Shown here: positions 52,350 to 60,775 of the stretch, one piece after another
Layout of the letters: each line of letters begins with the position of its first letter
How positions within the stretch are numbered: position 1 is the first letter of the stretch
Assembly: GCA_963588905.1 (NCBI GenBank)
Contig: CAVAJF010000004.1
Location: 1-64,000, forward strand
Length of the DNA: 64,000 nt
Source of the DNA: Butyricicoccus_A sp963588905
GTDB lineage: Bacteria > Bacillota > Clostridia > Oscillospirales > Butyricicoccaceae
Reading direction: 5' to 3'
Notes under the pieces: model-generated
Told to the model about the DNA's origin: nothing
Databases searched by the model: none
Seen by the model: the letters and a program-made list of their open reading frames with translations, nothing else
Made by a program: the position numbers and the translations under genes

Positions 52350-52480
52350 GTGCATCCGGCGGCACAGAGACCGGACGGGGTTTCTGTGATTGGAGCATCC
52401 TCCGGCGTCTGCCGGATGCGGTTGGATTCTGTTCCGAACTCAGTTTGCCCGAAACCGGCGAAAGTATACGCCGTGCAGGC
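52350..52480 (-). ncRNA. candidate structured RNA downstream of rpsU
   Basis: A 9-bp closing stem, GCATCCGGC (52352-52360) with GCCGGATGC (52411-52419), encloses an inner CACAGA/TCTGTG stem (52363-52368 with 52383-52388). The 3' arm can instead pair with TCCGGC at 52401-52406 in a local hairpin, so two folds compete. A terminator follows. No protein gene fits the stretch, and no known RNA family was recognised. Confidence 0.5.
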
Positions 52481-52483
52481 ATC

Positions 52484-52515
52484 AAAAAACACCGGAACAG
52501 TTTCCCATTCCGGTG
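52484..52515 (-). terminator. rpsU terminator
   Basis: CACCGGAA (52490-52497) pairs with TTCCGGTG (52508-52515), followed by six Ts on the minus strand. Confidence 0.88.
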
Positions 52516-52531
52516 CTGTTTGAGCAAGTAA

Positions 52532-52711
52532 TTAATACTTTCTTCTCTTTGCGCGAGCCGCCTCGGACTTCTTACGGCGCTTTACGCTTGGGCTCTCATA
52601 ATGCTCACGCTTGCGAAGCTCGGAAAGCACACCCGCCTTTGCGCACGATCTCTTAAATCTTCTCAGTGCGCTGTCGAGAGACTCGTTTTCCTTTACGCGG
52701 ATTTCCGACAT
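52532..52711 (-). CDS. rpsU: 30S ribosomal protein S21
   Basis: A 59-residue bS21. It begins MSEIRVKENESLDSALRRF and continues with the KRSCAKAGVLSELRKREHYE stretch and a basic SVKRRKKSEAARAKRRKY end, the standard S21 pattern. GGAGGG precedes the ATG. A perfect consensus promoter lies 70 bp upstream and its own terminator follows. It aids 30S assembly and mRNA initiation. Confidence 0.95.
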   Translation of the reverse strand: MSEIRVKENESLDSALRRFKRSCAKAGVLSELRKREHYESPSVKRRKKSEAARAKRRKY

Positions 52712-52780
52712 TGTTTTCCCTCCCTCCGCGCGTTGCCAATAAACGCTTATGCTTATGCATCGGCATAATGCCGTGTATAT

Positions 52781-52809
52781 ATTATATCGTTTTCATGGTG
52801 CGGTGTCAA
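52781..52809 (-). promoter_or_regulatory. rpsU consensus promoter
   Basis: On the minus strand TTGACA (52804-52809), 17 bp, TATAAT (52781-52786): a perfect sigma-A match. Confidence 0.88.
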
Positions 52810-52848
52810 GCACAAGTTTCAGAAATCTGCAAAAACCTGTACAAGCCC

Positions 52849-55374
52849 TTACTTGACAACGAGATTGATGATTTTGTTCGGTACAACGATGGATTTTACG
52901 ACGTTTTTGCCGTTGATTGCGTTCTGTACCTTGCCGTCTGCCAGAGCGATCTCCAGAGCCTGCTCCTTCGGGCAGTCCATCGGGAGCGTTACCGTACCCT
53001 TGACCTTGCCGTTTACCTGAACGGCAATCGTGACGGAAGACTCTACGGTCTTGCTCTCATCGAAGCTCGGCCAGGTGTGCAGGCTGAGCAGATCGGTCTC
53101 GCCCATCATCTGCCACAGTTCTTCTGTGACGTGCGGTGCGAACGGGTTGAGCAGCGCGAGCAGGGTCTTGTACTCTGCGCGGTTGACGCCCTTCTCGGTC
53201 AGCTGATTGAGCAGCGTCATCATCTGTGCGATCGCCGTGTTCATCTTCAGGTTTTCAATGTCCTCGGAAACCTTCTGAATGGTGCGATGCATGGCAACCA
53301 TGTTTGCCTCGCTGTATTCGTCACCCGGCTGGACCTTGTCAAACAGGTTCCAAATACGCTCTACAAAGCGGCGGCAGCCCTTGATTGCCTTCGGAGACCA
53401 AGCAGCGGACTTCTCGAAGTCACCGATAAACATCTCATACAGACGCATGGTGTCTGCGCCGTACTCGTCAATGGTCTCATCCGGGTTGACGACGTTGCCC
53501 AGAGACTTGGACATCTTAACAACCGGATGGTTTGCCATCTCGCCGTACTTCTCTGCCAGATGCTTCTGTGCAGCTTCTTCCGAACCGTACTCTTCGAGCA
53601 ACTTCTTCTTCTCCTCTTCCGGCAGATACGCAAAGTTGTGCGGGTTCTGACCCAGAATCATGCCGTGGCTGGTACGCTTCTTGTACGGCTCCTTGTACGG
53701 AACAACGCCGATGTCATACAGGAACTTATGCCAGAAACGCGAGTACAGCAGATGCAGCGTGGTGTGCTCCATGCCGCCGTTGTACCAGTCAACCGGTCCC
53801 CAGTATTCCAATGCTTCCTTGGAAGCGAGTGCGTTGTCGTTGTGCGGGTCCATATAACGCAGGAAGTACCAGGAAGAACCAGCCCACTGCGGCATGGTAT
53901 CGGTCTCGCGCTTTGCCGGACCACCGCAGCACGGACAGGTCGTATTTACCCAATCCGTCATCGGTGCCAGCGGGGATTCGCCGTCATCGGTCGGCTCGTA
54001 AGAGTCTACGTTCGGCAGTTCGAGCGGCAGCTCGGACTCCGGTACCGGAACCCAACCGCACTTTTCGCACTTAACCAGCGGAATCGGCTCGCCCCAGTAA
54101 CGCTGACGGGAGAATACCCAGTCACGCAGCTTATAGTTAACCTTGGCATGGCCGACCTTCTTCTCGGTCAGGAATTCGGTGATTGCCTTCTTTGCCTCGT
54201 CTACGGTCATGCCGTTGAGGAAGCCGGAGTTGACCATGATGCCGGTTGCGCAGTCGGTAAATGCAGCCTCCTGCACATTGCCGCCCTTGACAACCTCGAT
54301 GATCGGCAGGTCAAATGCCTTGGCAAAATCCCAGTCGCGGTCATCGTGTGCCGGTACTGCCATGATGGCACCGGTACCGTAGCTCATCAGAACATAGTCG
54401 GAAACGAAAATCGGAATCTCCGTGTTGTTCACCGGATTGATGGCGCGAACACCGTCCAGCTTCACGCCGGTCTTTTCCTTGACCAGCTCGGTGCGCTCGA
54501 AATCAGACTTGCGTGCTGCTTCCTCGCGGTAGGCGCGAACTGCATCAATGTTGCTCAGCTTGTCTGCCCACTTTTCAATCACCGGATGCTCCGGAGAGAT
54601 AACCATGTACGTTGCGCCGAACAAGGTATCCGGACGGGTGGTGTAAATGGTCAGGGTGTCGCCCTCGGTGGTCTGGAAGTCAACTTCCGCACCGGTAGAA
54701 CGGCCAATCCAGTTCTTCTGCTGGGTCTTGACGCGCTCGATGTAATCGACATCGTCCAAATCGTCGATCAGACGCTGTGCATACTCGGTAATCTTGAGCA
54801 TCCACTGGCTCTTATCCTTGCGGATAACCTCGCTGCCGCAGCGCTCGCAAACGCCGTTGACAACTTCTTCGTTTGCCAGTACACACTTACAACTGGTGCA
54901 CCAGTTTACTGCCATTTCCTTCTTGTATGCCAGTCCCTTCTTGAACAGCTGCAGGAAGATCCACTGCGTCCACTTGTAGTAGCTCGGGTCAGTGGTGTTG
55001 ATCTCGCGGCTCCAGTCAAAGGACAGACCCAGCGCCTTGAGCTGGCTCTTAAAGCGAGCGACATTGCGTTTGGTAACCTCTGCCGGATGCACGTGGTTCT
55101 TGATGGCAAAGTTCTCGGTCGGCAGGCCGAATGCGTCCCAACCCATCGGGTACAGCACGTTGTAGCCCTGCATACGGCGCTTTCTTGCGACAATATCCAG
55201 AGCGGTGTAGGAACGCGGATGACCTACATGCAGGCCAGCGCCAGACGGATACGGAAATTCAACCAGCGCATAAAACTTCGGCTTGGTATAATCCGTTGTT
55301 GCGGCAAAAGCCTGCTTGTCATCCCAAGCCTTTTGCCACTTTGCTTCAATGGATTTAAAATCGTATTTTTCCAA
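52849..55374 (-). CDS. leuS: leucyl-tRNA synthetase
   Basis: An 841-residue class I synthetase. The HIGH-type site is PYPSGAGLHVGHPRSY, the Zn/editing domain contains CTSCKCVLANEEV and TTRPDTLFGATYM, and KMSKSLGNVVNP is the KMSKS loop. I favour a TTG start at 55374 (MEKYDFKSIEAKW, the usual start of the family) because GGGAG lies eight bases before it; an ATG at 55389 adds five residues but has no site. It is last in the ftsY-to-leuS run. Confidence 0.95.
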   Translation of the reverse strand: MEKYDFKSIEAKWQKAWDDKQAFAATTDYTKPKFYALVEFPYPSGAGLHVGHPRSYTALDIVARKRRMQGYNVLYPMGWDAFGLPTENFAIKNHVHPAEVTKRNVARFKSQLKALGLSFDWSREINTTDPSYYKWTQWIFLQLFKKGLAYKKEMAVNWCTSCKCVLANEEVVNGVCERCGSEVIRKDKSQWMLKITEYAQRLIDDLDDVDYIERVKTQQKNWIGRSTGAEVDFQTTEGDTLTIYTTRPDTLFGATYMVISPEHPVIEKWADKLSNIDAVRAYREEAARKSDFERTELVKEKTGVKLDGVRAINPVNNTEIPIFVSDYVLMSYGTGAIMAVPAHDDRDWDFAKAFDLPIIEVVKGGNVQEAAFTDCATGIMVNSGFLNGMTVDEAKKAITEFLTEKKVGHAKVNYKLRDWVFSRQRYWGEPIPLVKCEKCGWVPVPESELPLELPNVDSYEPTDDGESPLAPMTDWVNTTCPCCGGPAKRETDTMPQWAGSSWYFLRYMDPHNDNALASKEALEYWGPVDWYNGGMEHTTLHLLYSRFWHKFLYDIGVVPYKEPYKKRTSHGMILGQNPHNFAYLPEEEKKKLLEEYGSEEAAQKHLAEKYGEMANHPVVKMSKSLGNVVNPDETIDEYGADTMRLYEMFIGDFEKSAAWSPKAIKGCRRFVERIWNLFDKVQPGDEYSEANMVAMHRTIQKVSEDIENLKMNTAIAQMMTLLNQLTEKGVNRAEYKTLLALLNPFAPHVTEELWQMMGETDLLSLHTWPSFDESKTVESSVTIAVQVNGKVKGTVTLPMDCPKEQALEIALADGKVQNAINGKNVVKSIVVPNKIINLVVK

Positions 55375-55425
55375 TGTTATGGCTCCCATCTTACAATTTG
55401 ATCTATGCGAAAAAATATGCAGTAT

Positions 55426-55782
55426 TTACAGCTCTTCCAGCGGAATGGCCGTCGCATCCTTCCACAGCTTTTCCAAGCCATAGAACTCGCGGGCGGACTC
55501 CAAAAATACATGGACGAGGGCGAAGCCGTAATCCAGCAGGATCCAGCTTGCGGAATCGTGTCCCTCGACGTGATGCGGCATCACGTTGTAGTCAGTTTTG
55601 AGTTTAAACTCTACTTCGTCTGCCAGCGTCTTTACCTGCGTGGTGCTGGTTGCGCTGCAAATGACAAAGTATTCCGCGATGGAAGTCAGATCTGCTACCT
55701 TGAGCACCTGAATATCTTCACCGCGCTTGCTGTCCATGGCGTTGACCATGGCCTTGACATAATCTCTTGTCGTATTCGGCAT
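55426..55782 (-). CDS. rsfS: ribosomal silencing factor RsfS
   Basis: A 118-residue RsfS/YbeB protein that binds uL14 and keeps the 50S subunit from joining under low nutrients. Motifs are EDIQVLKVADLTSIAEYFVICS, given here by its start, and the WILLDYGFALVHVFLESAREFYGLEKLW region. It fits its usual position near nadD and yqeK. Confidence 0.95.
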   Translation of the reverse strand: MPNTTRDYVKAMVNAMDSKRGEDIQVLKVADLTSIAEYFVICSATSTTQVKTLADEVEFKLKTDYNVMPHHVEGHDSASWILLDYGFALVHVFLESAREFYGLEKLWKDATAIPLEEL

Positions 55783-55824
55783 ACGTGTATCTCCTTTATC
55801 TGCCGCATGGCAGAACCGTTCTAT

Positions 55825-56937
55825 TTATTCATCGTCCGACACAGCAGCACTGCCGCTGTCGCGTTTTTCAGCTTTCTTTTTTGCGTTTTTATAAGTCTGG
55901 TAGCGCAGCGCCTTTTCCTGTCTCCAGTCCTCGCTGTAAATGCCATACGTGTTCGGGGTAACGATGTCAAAATCGTCCTCCGTCAGCTCGTAGGTATACG
56001 GGTTGAAGCTCTTGTTAACCTGGTCAATAATCATATCCTCATCGAGAATATAGAACCAAATATCCAGACCAAAATTGACGCGGGCAGAATCGCCGTACAG
56101 AGTTTCCATCTTGATGTCCTTCTTCATGTCCATCTTCATGCCCTGCATACCGATCCAAAGAATCTGCGACGTAGACAGATCTGTCTTGACGTTTTCCGTC
56201 ACCGCCGAGGCGATTTCCGGAATTTTAAAGACATTGCTCGGCTGCAGCACCGTTCCGCCGACCGTCACAAGAAAATCCTGCAGCTTGGTCACGCGGCCAA
56301 TATCGCCGTCATCATATCCTGTGCCGTCGTCATTGTGACGCCAGCGCAGATATTCAACAACCTGCTTGCCGTTCAGGTGCTGCTTGCCCTTTTTAAACTC
56401 AATGGAAAGATCCTGTGATGCATCATGATAAGACATATCAAACGGGACATCGTAATCCACGCCGCCAACGACATCGACAATTTTCGCAATGGCATCGAAA
56501 TTCGCAACCAGATATTTATCCGGTCGGAAACCGATGACGGTGCTCACTTCGTCCAGCATCTCATCTACGCCATACGCATACGCCGCGTTGATTTTTCTGC
56601 CGGAGCCTGTGCGGTCGCAGTCCACCAGCGAATCGCGCGGAATGTTGAGGATATTCGCTTTTCTGTTTTTCGTATCAAATACGAGTACCATCATCGAGTC
56701 CGTGCGTTTTTCCTCTTCATCCGTCGCGCAGATGAGAAGCGAAAACACGCCTTCCCGACGATTTGCACCGTTGACAACAATTGCCGAGCCTTGATCGACA
56801 GCTGCACTGTTTCCTGTAATTGCTCCGGATGCATTGATCCAGAAACAGAAAGCAAAATATCCACCTATACAGATAGCCGCCGCGATAATCAACCCAGTTA
56901 GTACGCGACTGAACCGTTTGTTATGCTTTTTGTTCAT
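55825..56937 (-). CDS. LytR-CpsA-Psr (LCP) family protein
   Basis: A 370-residue membrane-anchored enzyme that transfers wall polymers onto peptidoglycan. A single transmembrane helix lies at residues 12-32. The LCP domain carries RTDSMMVLVFDTKNRKANIL, the INIPRDS-type motif (LNIPRDSLVD), GGVDYDVPFDM and WRHNDDGTGYDDGDIGR. The C-terminal tail is charged. Inserted between rsfS and yqeK, a common place in Clostridia. Confidence 0.93.
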   Translation of the reverse strand: MNKKHNKRFSRVLTGLIIAAAICIGGYFAFCFWINASGAITGNSAAVDQGSAIVVNGANRREGVFSLLICATDEEEKRTDSMMVLVFDTKNRKANILNIPRDSLVDCDRTGSGRKINAAYAYGVDEMLDEVSTVIGFRPDKYLVANFDAIAKIVDVVGGVDYDVPFDMSYHDASQDLSIEFKKGKQHLNGKQVVEYLRWRHNDDGTGYDDGDIGRVTKLQDFLVTVGGTVLQPSNVFKIPEIASAVTENVKTDLSTSQILWIGMQGMKMDMKKDIKMETLYGDSARVNFGLDIWFYILDEDMIIDQVNKSFNPYTYELTEDDFDIVTPNTYGIYSEDWRQEKALRYQTYKNAKKKAEKRDSGSAAVSDDE

Positions 56938-56953
56938 ACACCACTCGTCCTAT

Positions 56954-57532
56954 TCATTCGTTCAGCTCCTGCATCTGCCCGATCAGCCAGTTCCGTGCAC
57001 GCACGGTATCCAGCTGAATCAGTTTTCCCCGCTGTACCAGCTCACGCAGAGACGCATTCATTCCATACAACAGTGCCTGATCCAGATTGCGGGCTGCCAG
57101 CTTGCGAGCGGTCTTTACGCCCTCAAACGTGCGGTTTTCTTCTATGTAATCCGCCATATAGACGATCTTATCCAGCAGATTCATCTCGGCGCAGCCTGTC
57201 GTATGATAAGCAATCGCATGAACGACATCATCCGGCGCGTCGTAGACATCCTTTGCAATGGCAGCCGCTGTTTTGCCGTGCAGCGTCTTCCACTCTGTTT
57301 TTTCAACATCATTGGGTATTATACCGTATTTTTCGCACAAGTTCAACTGCTCTTCCTGAGAAAAGTTCTTGGTAATGTCGTGCAGCAGCATGGCAAAGGC
57401 ACATTTGTCTTCATCTGCGCCGTATTTCTGTGCAAGCATTCTCGCAGCCTTCTCGCAGCCGAGCGTGTGCTTCAGCCGGTAGCCTGACAGGCGGGAAAGG
57501 ATATCTCGTCTTGTCTCATCTGTATAAAGCAT
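56954..57532 (-). CDS. yqeK: HD-domain phosphohydrolase YqeK
   Basis: A 192-residue HD protein. HTLGCEKAARMLAQKYG and AMLLHDITKNFSQEEQL supply the HD metal ligands, and HAIAYHTTGCAEMNLLDKIVYMADYIEENRTF the rest. YqeK hydrolyses diadenosine tetraphosphate symmetrically. It lies next to nadD, its usual partner. Confidence 0.92.
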   Translation of the reverse strand: MLYTDETRRDILSRLSGYRLKHTLGCEKAARMLAQKYGADEDKCAFAMLLHDITKNFSQEEQLNLCEKYGIIPNDVEKTEWKTLHGKTAAAIAKDVYDAPDDVVHAIAYHTTGCAEMNLLDKIVYMADYIEENRTFEGVKTARKLAARNLDQALLYGMNASLRELVQRGKLIQLDTVRARNWLIGQMQELNE

Positions 57533-57569
57533 GGTTATCCTCCGTTCTGTATCTGTGACCCCATATCCA

Positions 57570-58166
57570 TTAAAAATAGAGATGATGCTGGTCTATGTAC
57601 GCAAAAACCGCTGCGGGAACCATTTCGCGGCATCGCTCCCGATCAGCGCGAATTTCCGTCGAAGAGACCGGCAGCGCCGGACAGTCGATGATTTCCACCT
57701 GCGCCTGCCAGGTTTCCTGCAGCCATGCCGCCTTGTCTGCAATCGCCCTGCGATCGCGTTCATCCCGCGCAATGACAACGAGATGCGCGAGCCGGCAGAT
57801 GTTCTCCGGCTCCCGCCAGCGATCAAAGCTCAAAAGCATATCGGTTCCCATAATAAAATACAGGGTGCTGTTCGGATAGGTTTGCTTCAACCGGCGCAGC
57901 GTATCCACGGTATAGCTTCGTCCGCCGCGCGTCAGCTCCATATCCGTGACTTCCGCGTGCGGAATCTCCTCCGCCATGCAGCGCGTCATGTCCAATCGCT
58001 GTGCGCTCGTCGCCGAGTGCTCCGGCATGGTCTTGTGCGGCGGAATGTTGTCCGGAATGAGCAGCAAGCGATCAAAATGTAAGGCCTGCACCGCCTGCTG
58101 CGCCGCATGAAGGTGTCCATTGTGCGGCGGGTTAAACGTCCCGCCCATAATGCCGATCCGCATCAT
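57570..58166 (-). CDS. nadD: nicotinate-nucleotide adenylyltransferase
   Basis: A 198-residue NadD that makes deamido-NAD from nicotinate mononucleotide. GGTFNPPHNGHLHAA is the nucleotidyltransferase motif, FIMGTDMLLSFDRW follows, and VSSTEIRADRER is the SxTxxR motif. The start overlaps the yhbY stop (ATGA) and gives MMRIG; the second Met is equally possible. Confidence 0.95.
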   Translation of the reverse strand: MMRIGIMGGTFNPPHNGHLHAAQQAVQALHFDRLLLIPDNIPPHKTMPEHSATSAQRLDMTRCMAEEIPHAEVTDMELTRGGRSYTVDTLRRLKQTYPNSTLYFIMGTDMLLSFDRWREPENICRLAHLVVIARDERDRRAIADKAAWLQETWQAQVEIIDCPALPVSSTEIRADRERCREMVPAAVFAYIDQHHLYF

Positions 58167-58462
58167 GCGTTCGGATCAATGTGACGATTTTCCGGTTCCC
58201 GTGCCACGCGGAAGATGACGGTCTTAGTGCCAATGCACTGTACCGGCTCTGCGTCCAGGGCCTCGCACAGCTGCGCCTGTACTTCCTTGGTGCTCATCAT
58301 CGCAGTCTCCAGAACCTTGATCTTCATCAGCTCATGCTTTTCCAGCACTTCTTCGGTCTGTGCAATGACAGCATCCGTGATGCCCTCCTTGCCGATGAGT
58401 ACCGTGTCATTCAGTGTGTTTGCCATTGCGCGCAGGCGCGCACGCTGTTTGCTTGTCAGCAT
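58163..58462 (-). CDS. yhbY: YhbY/CRM-domain RNA-binding protein
   Basis: A 99-residue CRM domain protein. LTSKQRARLRAMANTL, VLIGKEGIT and the late GTKTVIFRV are the signature. Such proteins associate with pre-50S particles. It begins 4 bp after the rdgB stop. Confidence 0.93.
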   Translation of the reverse strand: MLTSKQRARLRAMANTLNDTVLIGKEGITDAVIAQTEEVLEKHELMKIKVLETAMMSTKEVQAQLCEALDAEPVQCIGTKTVIFRVAREPENRHIDPNA

Positions 58463-58466
58463 ATGT

Positions 58467-59063
58467 TTATTCTCCTTCTTCTAAATATTGTTTGAGTGCA
58501 CTGCCCAGCGCGGTAAATGCGCGTGCGCGGTGCGAAATAGAATTCTTTACATCGGATGCCAGTTCTCCGAACGTGCAGCCGTATTCCGGCACGCAGAAAA
58601 TCGGGTCATAGCCAAATCCGCCGGTGCCGTGCTCTTCGCTCAAAATCGTGCCGCGGCACTGCCCGCGCACGGAAAGCTCCCGTCCGTCCGGGAAAACGCA
58701 CGCCGCCACGCAGACAAACTGCGCGCCGCGCTCATCTTCTGGAACCGTCAGCATTTTTTCAATGAGCAGCTGATTTTTCTCATGCGCGCTGACATTCGGG
58801 CCTGCCCAGCGAGCAGAGTGAATGCCCGGGAAGCCGTCCAGTGCATCGACAACCAAACCGGAGTCGTCGCCAACCGCCGGCAGACCGGTTGCTTTGCACA
58901 CAGCCCGCGCCTTGATCTTCGCGTTTTCCTCAAAGGAATCGCCGTCTTCTTCAATTTCCGGGAAATCCTCCGGAATCGGCTCCACTTCGATGCCAAACGG
59001 TGCGAGAATGTCGGTTACTTCCTGAATCTTTCCCTTATTATGTGATGCGAGTACGATCTTCAT
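58467..59063 (-). CDS. rdgB: XTP/dITP diphosphatase (RdgB/HAM1)
   Basis: A 198-residue non-canonical purine NTP pyrophosphatase. KIVLASHNKGKIQEV is the N-terminal HAM1 motif, ADDSGL is seen as GDDSGLVVDALDGFPGIHSAR, and GGFGYDPIFCVPEYG and SHRARA complete it. It removes XTP/dITP, useful where purine hydroxylation could make xanthine bases. It overlaps rph by 4 bp. Confidence 0.96.
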   Translation of the reverse strand: MKIVLASHNKGKIQEVTDILAPFGIEVEPIPEDFPEIEEDGDSFEENAKIKARAVCKATGLPAVGDDSGLVVDALDGFPGIHSARWAGPNVSAHEKNQLLIEKMLTVPEDERGAQFVCVAACVFPDGRELSVRGQCRGTILSEEHGTGGFGYDPIFCVPEYGCTFGELASDVKNSISHRARAFTALGSALKQYLEEGE

Positions 59064-59785
59064 CCGATCTCACCCGTAATCTTTCTCTGCTCCCGGCACA
59101 GCTTGCTGGTTCCGCGGCGCGCCAAGCTCATCAGCTTGTTCAGCTCTTCCTTGGTGAACGGACGGCCTTCTCCGGTGCCCTGAATTTCCACAAATTCTGC
59201 TTTTTCCGTCATGACAAAGTTTGCATCGACAATGGCATGAGAATCCTCAGCATACGCCAGATCCAGAATCGGTTCTCCTTCCCAGATACCAGCAGATACC
59301 GCAGATACCTGACCGGTCAGCGGCATCTTGGCAATGACGCCCTCATCGACCAGCTTCTTGCACGCCAGCCAAAGCGCAACATAGCCGCCCGTGATGGATG
59401 CACAGCGCGTGCCGCCGTCCGCCTGAATGACATCGCAGTCCACGGTAATCTGTCTCTCGCCCAGTGCTTCCATATCTGTGACAGCGCGCAGGGAGCGGCC
59501 AATCAGACGCTGAATTTCTGCGCTTCTGCCGTTCAGCTTGAGCTTGGAAATATCGCGGCGGTTTCTCGTGTTGGTCGCACGCGGCAGCATATTATATTCT
59601 GCCGTGACCCAGCCCTTGCCGGTGCCCTTGACATGCGGCGGAACGTTTTCCTCTACCGATGCGTTGCAGATGACCTTTGTGTTGCCCACAGAAATGAGCA
59701 CGGAGCCTTCCGCATACATCGTATAGTCCTTTACAATCTTTACCTTACGCATCTCATCGTTGCGTCGTAAATCCGGTCTTGCCAT
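59060..59785 (-). CDS. rph: ribonuclease PH
   Basis: A 241-residue phosphorolytic exoribonuclease that trims tRNA 3' ends. NTKVICNASVEENVPPH, GWVTAEYNMLPRAT, RLIGRSLRAVTD and DCDVIQADGGTRCASI are intact. It overlaps the ftsY stop by one base and rdgB by four, showing tight coupling. Confidence 0.97.
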   Translation of the reverse strand: MARPDLRRNDEMRKVKIVKDYTMYAEGSVLISVGNTKVICNASVEENVPPHVKGTGKGWVTAEYNMLPRATNTRNRRDISKLKLNGRSAEIQRLIGRSLRAVTDMEALGERQITVDCDVIQADGGTRCASITGGYVALWLACKKLVDEGVIAKMPLTGQVSAVSAGIWEGEPILDLAYAEDSHAIVDANFVMTEKAEFVEIQGTGEGRPFTKEELNKLMSLARRGTSKLCREQRKITGEIG

Positions 59786-60762
59786 TAGTCTTCTTCTCCT
59801 TCCGGTTCTTCCTCTGTCTCAGATTCTTCTATCTCATCTGTTTCATCCAATTCTTCTACCGGCAGCAATGCCTCGACAAACGCCTTGCGTTCAAACGGCA
59901 TCAAATCGTCAATGCCCTCACCGACACCGACATACTTGACCGGCACACCGAGTCCGGCAGAAATCGCCACGACAATGCCGCCCTTGGCGGTGCCGTCCAG
60001 CTTGGTCAGCACAATGCCTGTCAGCTTTGCCACTTTATTGAACTGTTCTGCCTGCGAAACGGCGTTTTGTCCCGTCGTCGCGTCCAGCACCAGCAGCGTT
60101 TCGCGGCTGCTGTCCGGCAGCTCGCGCGTAATCACGCGGTCAATCTTATTCAGCTCATTCATCAAATTGGCTTTGTTGTGCAGACGGCCGGCTGTATCAA
60201 CGATAATCACATCGCAATTACGCGCCTTTGCCGCTGCAATCGAGTCAAACACAACCGCTGCCGGATCCGCACCTTCGCCGTGGCGGACAATATCCGCACC
60301 GGCGCGCTTTGCCCAAATTTCCAGCTGGTCTGCCGCTGCCGCGCGGAAGGTATCCGCCGCCGACAGCATGACGCGCATTCCCTGCGCCGTGTACGATGCC
60401 GCCAGCTTGCCAATCGTCGTGGTCTTGCCCACACCGTTGACACCAATGACCAGAATGACCGCCGGCTTTTTGGAAACATCCAGTCCGCTGTCCTCCTGCA
60501 TCATCTCACTGAGAATATCACACAGCACGTTGCGCAGCTCTTCTTTTGTATTGATGTGCTGATGCTTCGCCCGGTCACGCAGCTCATCCACCGCACGAGA
60601 TGCCGTCGATGCACCGAGATCCGCCAGAATCATCGCTTCTTCCAGCTCTTCCAGCAGGTCTTCGTCCACCTTGACAAATGCCGCCATCACATCGCCAATC
60701 GACTCGCTGACTGCATCACTGGTCTTTTTCAATCCCTGTTTGATTTTATCAAAAAATCCCAT
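59785..60762 (-). CDS. ftsY: signal recognition particle receptor FtsY
   Basis: A 325-residue SRP GTPase with no long N-terminal A domain. GVNGVGKTTTIGKLA (P-loop), DTFRAAAADQLEIW, IIVDTAGRLHNKANLM and TKLDGTAKGG (the guanine-specificity motif) are intact. The C-terminus has an acidic tail (SETEEEPEGEED) that is unusual but seen in some Firmicutes. It targets ribosomes to the membrane translocon. Confidence 0.97.
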   Translation of the reverse strand: MGFFDKIKQGLKKTSDAVSESIGDVMAAFVKVDEDLLEELEEAMILADLGASTASRAVDELRDRAKHQHINTKEELRNVLCDILSEMMQEDSGLDVSKKPAVILVIGVNGVGKTTTIGKLAASYTAQGMRVMLSAADTFRAAAADQLEIWAKRAGADIVRHGEGADPAAVVFDSIAAAKARNCDVIIVDTAGRLHNKANLMNELNKIDRVITRELPDSSRETLLVLDATTGQNAVSQAEQFNKVAKLTGIVLTKLDGTAKGGIVVAISAGLGVPVKYVGVGEGIDDLMPFERKAFVEALLPVEELDETDEIEESETEEEPEGEED

Positions 60763-60775
60763 GACTTTTTTCCTC

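Noticed and set aside
52666..55401. A 911-codon plus-strand open frame
   Set aside because: It is antisense to leuS, which has full synthetase motifs; its translation is low-complexity and lacks any domain.
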